A stretch of DNA of 9,283 bases from the NCBI GenBank assembly GCA_937930275.1, contig CALGLM010000255.1, positions 1-9,283 of the forward strand, given 5' to 3'. The stretch is from an uncultured Ignavibacteria bacterium. Its GTDB lineage: Bacteria > Bacteroidota > Ignavibacteria > Ignavibacteriales > Melioribacteraceae. The notes under the pieces were generated by a model. It did not search any database and was not told the DNA's origin. It saw nothing but the letters and a program-made list of their open reading frames with translations. The position numbers and the translations under genes are program-made. Numbering within the stretch: position 1 is the stretch's first letter; each line of letters opens with the position of its first letter. Of the stretch, positions 1-6,507 are shown in pieces.

Positions 1-2588
1 GTCTTAAGTTTTTCTAACCCGTAAAAATCGGATATTTTATCAAAACCTAAAAATATTTCATTTAGTTCGTTAACAAGTTTATCGGCAGGTAATATTGAAG
101 CGGTAAATGTAAATGATTTAAAATCCGTAAATAATATTGAAGCGTTTTTAAACTCTCTCGGCATTACGGCTCCGTGAGTTTTAAGTTCTTGAACAAGCGT
201 AAAAGGTAAAATATTAAGTAACAATTCATCAGATTTATCTTTTTCTAATTCTAAATCTTTTGTTCTTTCTTTAACCATATTTGCAAGTTCAATATTTCGT
301 TTTTTTACTTGTTCGGTTTTCATTAAATAAAAACCGTACATTGATGAAACACCCAATATTATAAAAAATGTAATAGCCCACCAAGTAAGCCAAATCGGGG
401 GATTTATCTCAAAAGTAAATGAAGCCGGTTTAACACTCCAAACTCCGTCAGCATTTCTACAAATAACTTCAAATGTATATTTTCCCGGAGGTAAATAAGG
501 ATATTGTGCATAAGGTTCGTTACTTTCTATCCAATCGGCTTCCAAACCGATTAATCTATGCTTATAAACATATTTATCACGCGGAGTAAAGCCGACTGCA
601 ATAAAATCAAATCTTATATTATTTTGAGTATATGCTAAATCTAACTCGCCCGCAGGTTCTAAATTTGTTGTTTTATCTTCCTCAATTATTCTCATATTGT
701 TTAAATAAATTGGGGAAGGCGTAAAAAACGGCTGGTCATTTAAATTAAAATAAGTAACTCCTTTTTGAGTTCCGAAATACAAATTATTATCTCTGTCCTT
801 ATAAATTGCACCAATATTCATTTCACTGCTTGCAAGCCCGTCCTTAATTGTATAATGCTTAAAAGCATCCTTTTTAAGTCTATCAAAATTTTTGTAATCA
901 AATTTTACTAAACCTTGATTTGTACCGATGTAAATAAAATTGCCGTATTCAATTGCAAAATAACAATTATTACTCGGTAATCCGTCATTTGTTGTTATTA
1001 CGGTATATTTACTTCCGTCAAATTTAATTAATCCGTCTTCGCTTGCAAACCAAAAATTATTGGATCTATCTTGTGTTATGTATGATACTATATTGCTCGG
1101 AAAACCGTTTTCGGTATTAAATTGCGTAAATCTTCTACCGTCATATTTAAGCACCCCTTTTTCATCAGTCGCAAACCAAATATTACCCGTAGCATCTTCA
1201 TAAATGTTGTTTATCCAAACTTTACCGAATACTGTTCTAAACTCATCACTGCTAAATATTTTATTATAGTTTAAATCATAAAACGCCGGACCTCCCGCAC
1301 ATCCAAACCATATATTTTGCCTTGAATCTTGAAATAATGATATTACAATATCATTTGTTAGTCCGTTTTTTTCTGTAAAATGTTCTTTTTTTGAATCTGA
1401 AAATTTAACAACACCTTTAAAAGTTGCTACCCAAATGTTACCGCTTTTGTCTCCTATTATGCATGGAACATCATTACTCGGTAACCCGTTATTTATATTT
1501 AACGATTTTATGCCGTTAGCTGAAACTTGAGTAATTCCGTATCCGTTATGTCCAAACCAAAGAGTATTATTTTTGTCTTTATATATTGCAAAAACATTTT
1601 CTTGAGGCAATCCGCTTAATTTATTATATATTTTGAATTTTTCAATCGGTAATTTACAAATGCCTCCGTCTCTCGTACCAAACCATAAATCCCCTCTTGT
1701 ATCTTGAATTATACACAAGATGATATCGCTTGAAAGCCCATTTTTTTTAGTATAGTGCTCAATTTTATCTTTGTCAAAAGAATATATCCCTTCTGTGCTT
1801 GTGCCAAACCATAGTACACCTGCATTATCTTCAATTATCGTATTAATTTTTAGACCCGAAGTAGTAAATTTTTTATTTATGGAAAAAAATCTACTTCCGT
1901 CAAATCCGCTAACTCCGTTGTTTGTACCGAACCAAACATTACCGGTTTTATCCTGATAAATTGTTAAAACGGAATCCCCCGTAATACCGTTCTTCTTATT
2001 AATAACCGAAAACTTTCCGTCATTATGGCGAACAATTCCCGCACCCATTGTTCCAACCCATAAATTCCCCTGTTTATCTGCAAAACAACTACGTAACGAG
2101 TCGGTAGGTAATCCGTTCTCTTTAGAAAAATATGTGAAACTTTTTCTATCATATTTTATTAATCCGTTTGAGCCCGTAACAAACCATAAATTTCCTTTAT
2201 TATCTTCTGTAATATCGTAAATTCTGCTAATTGCGTTTTCTTTTTCGCTAAAGTACTTCTGAAATTTTTTACCGTTATACGATGTTATTCCGTTATTAGT
2301 AGCAAACCACATTACCCCTTTGCTATCTTCAAATATTTTACGTATATGGTTATCAGAAAGTCCGTCTTCTTTAGTGAAGTTTTTAAAATTTACCCCGTCA
2401 TATCTGCTAACTCCACCTTCGCAGCCTACCCATACATACCCTTTTTTATCTTGTATAATAGTTTCAATTGAGTTTTGGGGTAATCCGTCATCCACAGTAA
2501 GAAGTCGAAAAGAGAGAATTTGAGAATATACTTTGCAAGGTATTAGCAAAATTAAACTTAGCAAAAATATTTTAATAATTTTTTTCAA
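1..2588 (-). CDS. Two-component-type propeller sensor with Y_Y_Y domain fused to a class III nucleotide cyclase (3' end outside window)
   Basis: An uninterrupted reading frame of 862 codons runs off base 1. Predicted order: signal peptide at residues 1-22 (cleavage probably VYS|Q); 14 propeller repeats at about 28-625, each carrying an [LIV]W[FV][GA]T-like strand with its aromatic residue at 53, 94, 135, 177, 219, 260, 302, 344, 386, 427, 471, 513, 553 and 604; a Y_Y_Y domain at about 640-728 (ends PPGKYTFEV, ADGVWS); one membrane helix at about 732-756; a charged coiled coil at 757-790; then the start of a cyclase domain with NILP, ILFTDFKSFT (metal-ligand Asp832) and YGLEKLK. Fourteen repeats fit two seven-bladed periplasmic propellers. 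Inference: an extracytoplasmic ligand controls cAMP or cGMP synthesis in the cytoplasm. Substrate specificity and the second metal Asp lie outside the window. TTG is chosen as start because TGA stands four codons upstream and GAGAG lies 6 bases before it. Confidence 0.9.
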   Translation of the reverse strand, partial: MKKIIKIFLLSLILLIPCKVYSQILSFRLLTVDDGLPQNSIETIIQDKKGYVWVGCEGGVSRYDGVNFKNFTKEDGLSDNHIRKIFEDSKGVMWFATNNGITSYNGKKFQKYFSEKENAISRIYDITEDNKGNLWFVTGSNGLIKYDRKSFTYFSKENGLPTDSLRSCFADKQGNLWVGTMGAGIVRHNDGKFSVINKKNGITGDSVLTIYQDKTGNVWFGTNNGVSGFDGSRFFSINKKFTTSGLKINTIIEDNAGVLWFGTSTEGIYSFDKDKIEHYTKKNGLSSDIILCIIQDTRGDLWFGTRDGGICKLPIEKFKIYNKLSGLPQENVFAIYKDKNNTLWFGHNGYGITQVSANGIKSLNINNGLPSNDVPCIIGDKSGNIWVATFKGVVKFSDSKKEHFTEKNGLTNDIVISLFQDSRQNIWFGCAGGPAFYDLNYNKIFSSDEFRTVFGKVWINNIYEDATGNIWFATDEKGVLKYDGRRFTQFNTENGFPSNIVSYITQDRSNNFWFASEDGLIKFDGSKYTVITTNDGLPSNNCYFAIEYGNFIYIGTNQGLVKFDYKNFDRLKKDAFKHYTIKDGLASSEMNIGAIYKDRDNNLYFGTQKGVTYFNLNDQPFFTPSPIYLNNMRIIEEDKTTNLEPAGELDLAYTQNNIRFDFIAVGFTPRDKYVYKHRLIGLEADWIESNEPYAQYPYLPPGKYTFEVICRNADGVWSVKPASFTFEINPPIWLTWWAITFFIILGVSSMYGFYLMKTEQVKKRNIELANMVKERTKDLELEKDKSDELLLNILPFTLVQELKTHGAVMPREFKNASILFTDFKSFTFTASILPADKLVNELNEIFLGFDKISDFYGLEKLK

Positions 2589-2594
2589 AGTATT

Positions 2595-2599
2595 CTCTC
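2595..2599 (-). promoter_or_regulatory. Ribosome binding site deciding the TTG start of the propeller-cyclase gene
   Basis: On the minus strand GAGAG is followed by six bases and then TTG at 2588-2586. The in-frame codons before TTG are TGA GAG AAT ACT, so no ATG or GTG can serve as an upstream start. The downstream sequence is a textbook signal peptide beginning with two lysines, which supports this start. Confidence 0.75.
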
Positions 2600-2610
2600 A
2601 TTCACTTTAG

Positions 2611-2661
2611 AAAGTAAATTTAATAAAAATAATTAAATTACAATAGCAAAAAGTAAATTTA
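2611..2661. repeat. 12-base direct repeat upstream of the propeller-cyclase gene
   Basis: AAAGTAAATTTA occurs at 2611-2622 and again at 2650-2661, 39 bases apart start to start. It lies in the presumed promoter region of the minus-strand sensor gene. The region is strongly AT-rich, so chance is a real possibility. A pair of regulator sites is only one interpretation. Confidence 0.35.
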
Positions 2662-2695
2662 TTTTAAATTAGATATGAAATTACCCTATAAACAG

Positions 2696-2732
2696 AAAAA
2701 CCTTGAAAAACAAAATTGGTTTTTCAAGGTTT
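2696..2732 (-). terminator. Intrinsic terminator after the DUF3467 gene
   Basis: CCTTGAAAAAC at 2701-2711 pairs with GTTTTTCAAGG at 2719-2729 around a 7-base loop. Three more A-T pairs extend the base of the stem. Read on the minus strand, the stem is followed by a run of T (complement of 2696-2700). It lies 29 bases beyond the DUF3467 stop codon and separates that gene from the sensor gene. The plus-strand side has only TTT, so it should act mainly leftward. Confidence 0.85.
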
Positions 2733-2760
2733 AAAATAACCGTAATTAATTATTATAATA

Positions 2761-3084
2761 TTAGTTTACTCTTACATCATTATTTCCCATAAAACCGGGA
2801 AAAGGATTTTGAGGAGCATCAATTTTAATTTCTCCGAATCGAGCTTCGTATTTTTCAATATTTTCTTTTAATGCTAACATAAAAGTTTTTGCATGTTGCG
2901 GTGTAGTAATTATACGCGCATGAACTTTTGCTTTTGGTACTCCCGGTACTATCCGAGTAAAATCAATAATAAACTCGGCACCTGAATGAGTAATTATTGC
3001 TAAGTTTGAATAAATACCTTCGGCTTCTTTTTCTCCCAGCTCAATATTTATCTGTTGGGGTTTCATTTCGTTTTCGTTTTTCAT
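2761..3084 (-). CDS. DUF3467 family small protein
   Basis: 107 aa. The core at residues 13-85 matches what I know of the DUF3467 family: IELGEKEAEGIYSNLAII, then EFIIDFTRIVPGVPKAKV, then RIITTPQHAKTF and a C-terminal helix ending FGEI. The family is short, soluble and of unknown function, and members are usually close to this length, so the gene looks complete. There is no signal peptide or membrane segment, so it is probably cytoplasmic. The tail after residue 90 (DAPQNPFPGF and onward) is Pro- and Gly-rich and likely flexible. The start is firm: AAGGAG stands 5 bases before ATG. The gene is isolated by a terminator on each side. The upstream hairpin sits so close to the ribosome binding site that the mRNA leader must contain it or begin inside it. 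Confidence 0.85.
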   Translation of the reverse strand: MKNENEMKPQQINIELGEKEAEGIYSNLAIITHSGAEFIIDFTRIVPGVPKAKVHARIITTPQHAKTFMLALKENIEKYEARFGEIKIDAPQNPFPGFMGNNDVRVN

Positions 3085-3089
3085 AACAT

Positions 3090-3095
3090 CTCCTT
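3090..3095 (-). promoter_or_regulatory. Strong ribosome binding site of the DUF3467 gene, next to a hairpin
   Basis: AAGGAG on the minus strand with a 5-base spacer to ATG at 3084. It begins only about 10 bases after the base of the terminator hairpin at 3106-3133, with just the T run and two bases between. Initiation could therefore be affected by whether that hairpin folds. Confidence 0.8.
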
Positions 3096-3097
3096 AT

Positions 3098-3133
3098 AAA
3101 AAAAAACCCACAATTTAGAACTAAATTGTGGGT
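3098..3133 (-). terminator. Strong intrinsic terminator after the TPR gene, possibly also a DUF3467 leader hairpin
   Basis: ACCCACAATTTAG (3106-3118) and CTAAATTGTGGGT (3121-3133) are perfect inverted copies with only AA between, so the working loop opens to 4-6 bases. On the minus strand the stem is followed by nine T (complement of 3098-3106), an ideal rho-independent terminator. It lies 22 bases past the stop codon of the 387-aa TPR gene. On the minus strand a TATAAT-like hexamer lies just upstream of the hairpin (around 3136-3143), so a promoter starting at the hairpin base is conceivable in this AT-rich stretch but unproven. Confidence 0.9.
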
Positions 3134-3155
3134 ATATTATAATATTAAGTATTAA

Positions 3156-4319
3156 TTATCTTAATAAATCAGCTTTTTCAAATGCTTTTTTACTTTCTTC
3201 TTCTTTACCTAAATTTGCATAAACTTTACCCAACAACTCCCATAATTCGGCATCATCCGGTGATAACAGTGAAGTTTTTTCTAAGTAAGGGATAGCTAAT
3301 TTAAATTTCTCCATATAGGTTTCATCAGTTTTACCTTCTGCTTCGGCTTTTTCACGTATTACAACACCCCAGTTAACATAAGCACGGGCTAAGTAATAAA
3401 TTGCTTCCTTAAATTCAGGATCTGCATCTACTGCTGTTTTTAATTCGTTAACTGATTGCTCAAATTCACCTGCACGTAATAAAAGGATTCCGTAAGTAAA
3501 TCTGTAATATTTATTTGTAGGATCTTTTGCTACTAATGCTGAAACTGAACCCATTGCTTCTTTTTCACGATTTGCTTTAATATATGCATCTGCCAATAAA
3601 GTAAAGATATCTCCTTCTTCAGGAAATTTAGCTTTGCCTTCTTCTAAAACTTCAACAGTTTTGTTGTAGTATTTCATGGCTTCAACGCTATCTTTAGCAT
3701 CTTTGCTGTTATCAAAAGCATACATGCTTTCACCGGCTTTTCTCATATATAAGTTACCTAAACGAACATATGTTGAACCTTGCGGTCTAATTTTTCTTAA
3801 GTCCTCTAAAACTTGTGTTGCCTCGTCATACTCGCCCGAGTTCATTAAAGCAGCAGATAATACATTATATGTTTCTGCACTATCAGGTTCGCATAAAATT
3901 GCTAAACGTAAAACTTCGGCAGCTTTCTTAAAAAATATTTTTGCAGTATCGGGACTTGTTACTTTAATACCACGATTGTAGTAATTGTTAACTGCTTCGT
4001 TAAATTTATTTCCCCAAGTAACTAATTTGTTAACTTTAATTTCTTTTTCGTGAGTATTTCCTAACGACATTGCTTTGTTGTAGTTTTCAACCATTTTAGC
4101 TACATCCCCTTTACTACGGTTAACTTCACCTAATAAAAAGTATGCATATTCGTTATTCGGATCTTGCTGTAAATGTTCTTGTAATTTTTTCTCGGCTTCT
4201 ACATAATCTTGTCTATTTAACGCAACTAATGCGGATTCGATTTTAGGCGGATTACATTTTGCCGCAACTAATAACATGAAGGTTAATGCACCTATAAAGC
4301 TGATAATAAAACGATTCAT
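3156..4319 (-). CDS. TPR-repeat exported protein (possible lipoprotein)
   Basis: 387 aa from the chosen start. Residues 1-21 form a signal peptide (Asn-Arg, then a hydrophobic core ending LLVAA), with Cys22 preceded by AAK. That is not a canonical lipobox because position -1 is Lys. The rest is alpha-helical tetratricopeptide repeats: clear units near 29-62, 126-173, 235-268, 269-302, 303-320 and 338-386, with motifs such as YFLLGEV, YNVLSAALMNSGEYDEA and ELLGKVYANLGKEEESKKAF. TPR arrays bind partner proteins, and no enzyme motif is seen. The likely site is periplasmic, possibly membrane-tethered. An ATG 13 codons upstream (4358) has no ribosome binding site and would put polar residues before the signal peptide; the ATG at 4319 has GGAG at a 5-base spacing. 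The specific role is unknown. The neighbouring 101-aa gene is a paralogue of its N-terminus. Confidence 0.85.
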   Translation of the reverse strand: MNRFIISFIGALTFMLLVAAKCNPPKIESALVALNRQDYVEAEKKLQEHLQQDPNNEYAYFLLGEVNRSKGDVAKMVENYNKAMSLGNTHEKEIKVNKLVTWGNKFNEAVNNYYNRGIKVTSPDTAKIFFKKAAEVLRLAILCEPDSAETYNVLSAALMNSGEYDEATQVLEDLRKIRPQGSTYVRLGNLYMRKAGESMYAFDNSKDAKDSVEAMKYYNKTVEVLEEGKAKFPEEGDIFTLLADAYIKANREKEAMGSVSALVAKDPTNKYYRFTYGILLLRAGEFEQSVNELKTAVDADPEFKEAIYYLARAYVNWGVVIREKAEAEGKTDETYMEKFKLAIPYLEKTSLLSPDDAELWELLGKVYANLGKEEESKKAFEKADLLR

Positions 4320-4473
4320 CGGTTCTCCAATTTTAAATAAAACTATTTTTATAGTCATGTAAAATAATTATTTATTTTCACTTTAGCAACTATTATGTTT
4401 ATAATTTAAGCGATAAGAATAACTTATAAAATTAATTTATTGTTTTATCTTACTTCCTTTGCAGCATAAAACT
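4320..4473. other. Intergenic gap between the two TPR genes
   Basis: This 154-base AT-rich gap follows the stop of the 101-aa gene. I see no convincing terminator: ATAAG and CTTAT can pair around 4413-4427, but the stem is 5 bases and AT-only. No clear promoter was found either. Co-transcription of the two TPR genes is therefore possible but not shown. Confidence 0.5.
4325..4328 (-). promoter_or_regulatory. Ribosome binding site that fixes the TPR gene start
   Basis: GGAG on the minus strand, 5 bases before the ATG at 4319. The longer in-frame alternative at 4358 is preceded by AT-only sequence with no purine-rich site, so the shorter form that begins directly with the signal peptide is preferred. 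Confidence 0.75.
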
Positions 4474-4779
4474 TTATTGCTTGTAGCGACTGCGTGCCTC
4501 TTCAATTTTTTTCTTAAATCTATCACTAATACTTAAAGATTTATTAAAAAACTCATTCATTTCGCTAAACTTTTTCTGTTCTGCTTTTATATATCCTAAT
4601 AGATAGTATCCTTCGTCAGCATACGGATTAGTTTCTATTTCGTTAAGTAAAAATGGTTCGGCTTTTTCAAAGTTATTAGCTTCAATATATTTTTTTGCCG
4701 AAATTACATAGTCTGATGAGCATTGAAACCCTATTAAAACAAACGATATTAGTGCAAGGTATATTGCTTTTTTAGTCAT
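4474..4779 (-). CDS. Short TPR-like exported protein, paralogue of the adjacent TPR protein's N-terminus
   Basis: 101 aa. Residues 1-19 are a signal peptide (MTKK, then a hydrophobic stretch ending VLIGF), with Cys20 in the context GFQC. This is lipoprotein-like but has an atypical residue at -1. Residues 25-90 form about one and a half TPR units (FEKAEPFLLNEIETNP, YYLLGYI, MNEFFNKSLSIS). This stretch aligns without gaps to residues 29-94 of the 387-aa neighbour, with about 17 of 66 positions identical by hand count. The protein ends where the neighbour continues into further repeats. It could be a real small lipoprotein or a truncated copy after duplication; the open frame and intact signal peptide favour a real gene. 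No obvious ribosome binding site precedes ATG, only A/T-rich sequence, as is common in Bacteroidota-like genomes. Confidence 0.75.
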   Translation of the reverse strand: MTKKAIYLALISFVLIGFQCSSDYVISAKKYIEANNFEKAEPFLLNEIETNPYADEGYYLLGYIKAEQKKFSEMNEFFNKSLSISDRFKKKIEEARSRYKQ

Positions 4780-5074
4780 AACACATTATTTTTTATTTAT
4801 AACCTAAAATTATTAAAGTTTTTTTATTTTCCAAAATTTTTCAAGAATATTTAATCCAAATTTTTAATTAAACCATGCGTTAATATTCATTAAATCGGAA
4901 ATTTATTCATTCTCAAATACAATTTTTCAAATCTTTTCGTAACTCTTTATTTTATAATAAGTTATAAAGCTTTATTTATAATCGATTTAAAACATAAAAT
5001 ATTTTTTAAGAAGTAAAAAGTGTTGATTTTATTAAATTAAAAGGATATCTTTAAACTTAAAAGAGGAAAATATT
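4780..5074. other. Divergent intergenic region
   Basis: 295 bases between divergently transcribed genes, with no credible gene or structured RNA. It must hold promoters for both directions. I can propose only the rightward one (TTG at 5023, TATCTTTA at 5046). A perfect 12-base palindrome, ATAAAGCTTTAT, lies at 4964-4975. No match to the Bacteroidota promoter consensus was seen for the leftward TPR gene. Confidence 0.6.
5023..5053 (+). promoter_or_regulatory. Candidate Bacteroidota-type promoter for the ADA-hutU-serA operon
   Basis: TTG at 5023-5025 and TATCTTTA at 5046-5053 are separated by 20 bases. This fits the Bacteroidota sigma-factor pattern TTG, about 19-21 bases, TAnnTTTG with one mismatch in the last base. 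A transcript would start near 5058-5062, giving a short leader that includes GAGG at 5063-5066, eight bases before ATG. The match is by eye in AT-rich DNA and could be chance. Confidence 0.45.
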
Positions 5075-6163
5075 ATGAATACCAGAGATATTATTAAAAG
5101 CGTTCCAAAAGTACAATTACATGATCACTTAGACGGCGGGTTGCGCGCACAAACTATAATTGAATTAGCTAAAGATCAAAAGTATAAAAAGTTACCGACA
5201 ACCGATGCCGGCGAACTATCCGAATGGTTTTTTAGAGGTGCGAACAAAGGAAATTTAGTTGAATATTTACAGGGTTTTGAACATACATGCGCTGTCATGT
5301 CTTCAAAAGAAGCTTTAGAGCGCGTAGCTTATGAAATGATTGAAGATATGTACAATGACGGGGTTTGTTATGTTGAAACAAGATTTGCCCCCGTATTTCA
5401 TACTAAAAAAGACCTTTATTATGATGATGTTATAACATCGGTTTTAAGTGGTCTTGAACGCGGTAAAAAACAATTTGGAGTTGGTTACGGTTTAATTTTA
5501 TGCGGAATGCGTAATATGCAAAACACGTTAGAAATTGCCGAGCTTGCCGTTAACTATCGTAACCAAGGAGTTGTTGGTTTTGATCTTGCAGGTGAAGAAG
5601 GCGGATATCCTCCCAAAAAACATATTGACGCATTTTCATTTATTAAAAGAGAAAACTTTAACATTACTATACATGCCGGCGAAGCATTTGGTAAAGAATC
5701 TATATGGCAGGCTATTCAAATATGCGGTGCTCATAGAATTGGTCATGCAACTCGTTTAGTAGAAGATTTTATAATGGATAAGGATAAAAATATTGTCGCT
5801 CTTGGTCCCTTAGCACAATATGTATTAGATAAACGTGTCCCTTTAGAAATTTGTTTATTAAGCAATGTTCATACGGGAGCAATTGATAAACTTGAAAACC
5901 ATCCGTTCATTCATTTTTACAAACAAGGATTCCGCGTATTTTTAAATACGGATGATAGGTTGATGAGCAATACAACATTAACCGATGAATATTTAATTGC
6001 AAGTAATTATTTTGATATTAACCTTGATGACATGGAAAAGTTAAATATTAATGCCATGAAATCATCGTTTTTACCGCATAAAGATCGCCTGGAATATATT
6101 TATAAAATTATTAAACCGGGTTTCCAAAAAATTAGAGAAAAATTGTTATCACTTAAGGTATAA
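5075..6163 (+). CDS. add: Adenosine deaminase
   Basis: 362 aa, a full-length adenosine deaminase of the metal-dependent amidohydrolase superfamily (TIM barrel). It converts adenosine or deoxyadenosine to inosine plus ammonia in the cytoplasm. Visible landmarks: PKVQLHDHLDGGLR with zinc ligands His16 and His18; GFDLAGEE at 168-175; HAGEAFG with His200 and the catalytic Glu203; RIGHATRL with His224; LSNVHTG; and LNTDD with Asp293 and Asp294. The HDHLDGG and NTDDRLMS variants resemble the actinobacterial-type ADA subgroup rather than the E. coli HLHLDG type. All catalytic residues are present. It is first in a tight four-gene operon, with GAGG eight bases before ATG. Related deaminases (for example aminofutalosine or methylthioadenosine deaminases) share the fold, so the exact substrate is inferred. 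Confidence 0.92.
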   Translation: MNTRDIIKSVPKVQLHDHLDGGLRAQTIIELAKDQKYKKLPTTDAGELSEWFFRGANKGNLVEYLQGFEHTCAVMSSKEALERVAYEMIEDMYNDGVCYVETRFAPVFHTKKDLYYDDVITSVLSGLERGKKQFGVGYGLILCGMRNMQNTLEIAELAVNYRNQGVVGFDLAGEEGGYPPKKHIDAFSFIKRENFNITIHAGEAFGKESIWQAIQICGAHRIGHATRLVEDFIMDKDKNIVALGPLAQYVLDKRVPLEICLLSNVHTGAIDKLENHPFIHFYKQGFRVFLNTDDRLMSNTTLTDEYLIASNYFDINLDDMEKLNINAMKSSFLPHKDRLEYIYKIIKPGFQKIREKLLSLKV

Positions 6164-6166
6164 AAC

Positions 6167-6505
6167 ATGTCTAAACCATTATTTAAAAATTATAATTACA
6201 ATTTTGACAAGAATGAAGCAAAACTTTTGCTAACTATTTGTAATCAAACTATTAAACAAATGCAAACAGATCCCAAATATGTTGCTGAATTAAAATATTA
6301 TGAATCAATGGCTGATAAATTCAGTTCAAATCCCGATAATGTTAAATTAACGAAAGCCGAACTGGATAGGATTAAAAATACACTTCAAGCAAATGTTGAT
6401 CATTTAGAAAAACAAATAAAAAAAAGTTGGTTTTTTAAAAGATGGATTTATAAACCGTTGATTATTAACTATAAACTTATTTTATCAAAACATTTTGAAA
6501 ATTAA
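6167..6505 (+). CDS. Unrecognised basic 112-aa protein in the ADA-hutU operon
   Basis: I do not recognise this protein. It is Lys- and Asn-rich, mostly helical in appearance, and has no signal peptide. Residues 15-33 and 62-84 look like amphipathic helices; the second ([20 protein letters not shown]) could form a coiled coil. Residues 85-106 ([15 protein letters not shown] and onward) are basic, aromatic and hydrophobic and might touch a membrane. The frame starts 3 bases after the ADA stop and ends 2 bases before hutU, with AAGG 8 bases before its ATG, so translation as part of the operon is likely. No cysteine or histidine pattern suggests a metal or enzyme site. A role tied to ADA or HutU is only inference from position. 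Confidence 0.75.
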   Translation: MSKPLFKNYNYNFDKNEAKLLLTICNQTIKQMQTDPKYVAELKYYESMADKFSSNPDNVKLTKAELDRIKNTLQANVDHLEKQIKKSWFFKRWIYKPLIINYKLILSKHFEN

Positions 6506-6507
6506 AT

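Noticed and set aside
100..2500. Regularly spaced similar segments about 125 bases apart, superficially array-like
   Set aside because: The period is about 41-42 codons and stays in frame; it comes from protein propeller repeats that diverge at DNA level. It is not a CRISPR or satellite array.
1771..2523. Short open frames on both strands inside the propeller gene (plus 1771-1956, minus 1964-2152, plus 2320-2523)
   Set aside because: They lie in other frames within the continuous 862-codon minus-strand gene, whose repeat pattern is unmistakable. Their translations have no recognisable character.
3676..3981. 101-aa plus-strand open frame
   Set aside because: It is antisense to the TPR gene, a by-product of its codon pattern, with no ribosome binding site or known domain.
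4377..4386. TTCACTTTAG, also present at 2601-2610, upstream of two minus-strand genes
   Set aside because: Ten-base matches are expected many times by chance in 9 kb of AT-rich DNA, and the distances to the start codons differ (about 12 and 57 bases).
4413..4427. Small hairpin between the two TPR genes (ATAAG/CTTAT)
   Set aside because: The stem is only five A/T-rich pairs with no T run, too weak to call a terminator.
5535..5759. Plus-strand frame inside adenosine deaminase, and a similar one at 7451-7633 inside hutU
   Set aside because: Both are out-of-frame shadows inside highly conserved enzymes.
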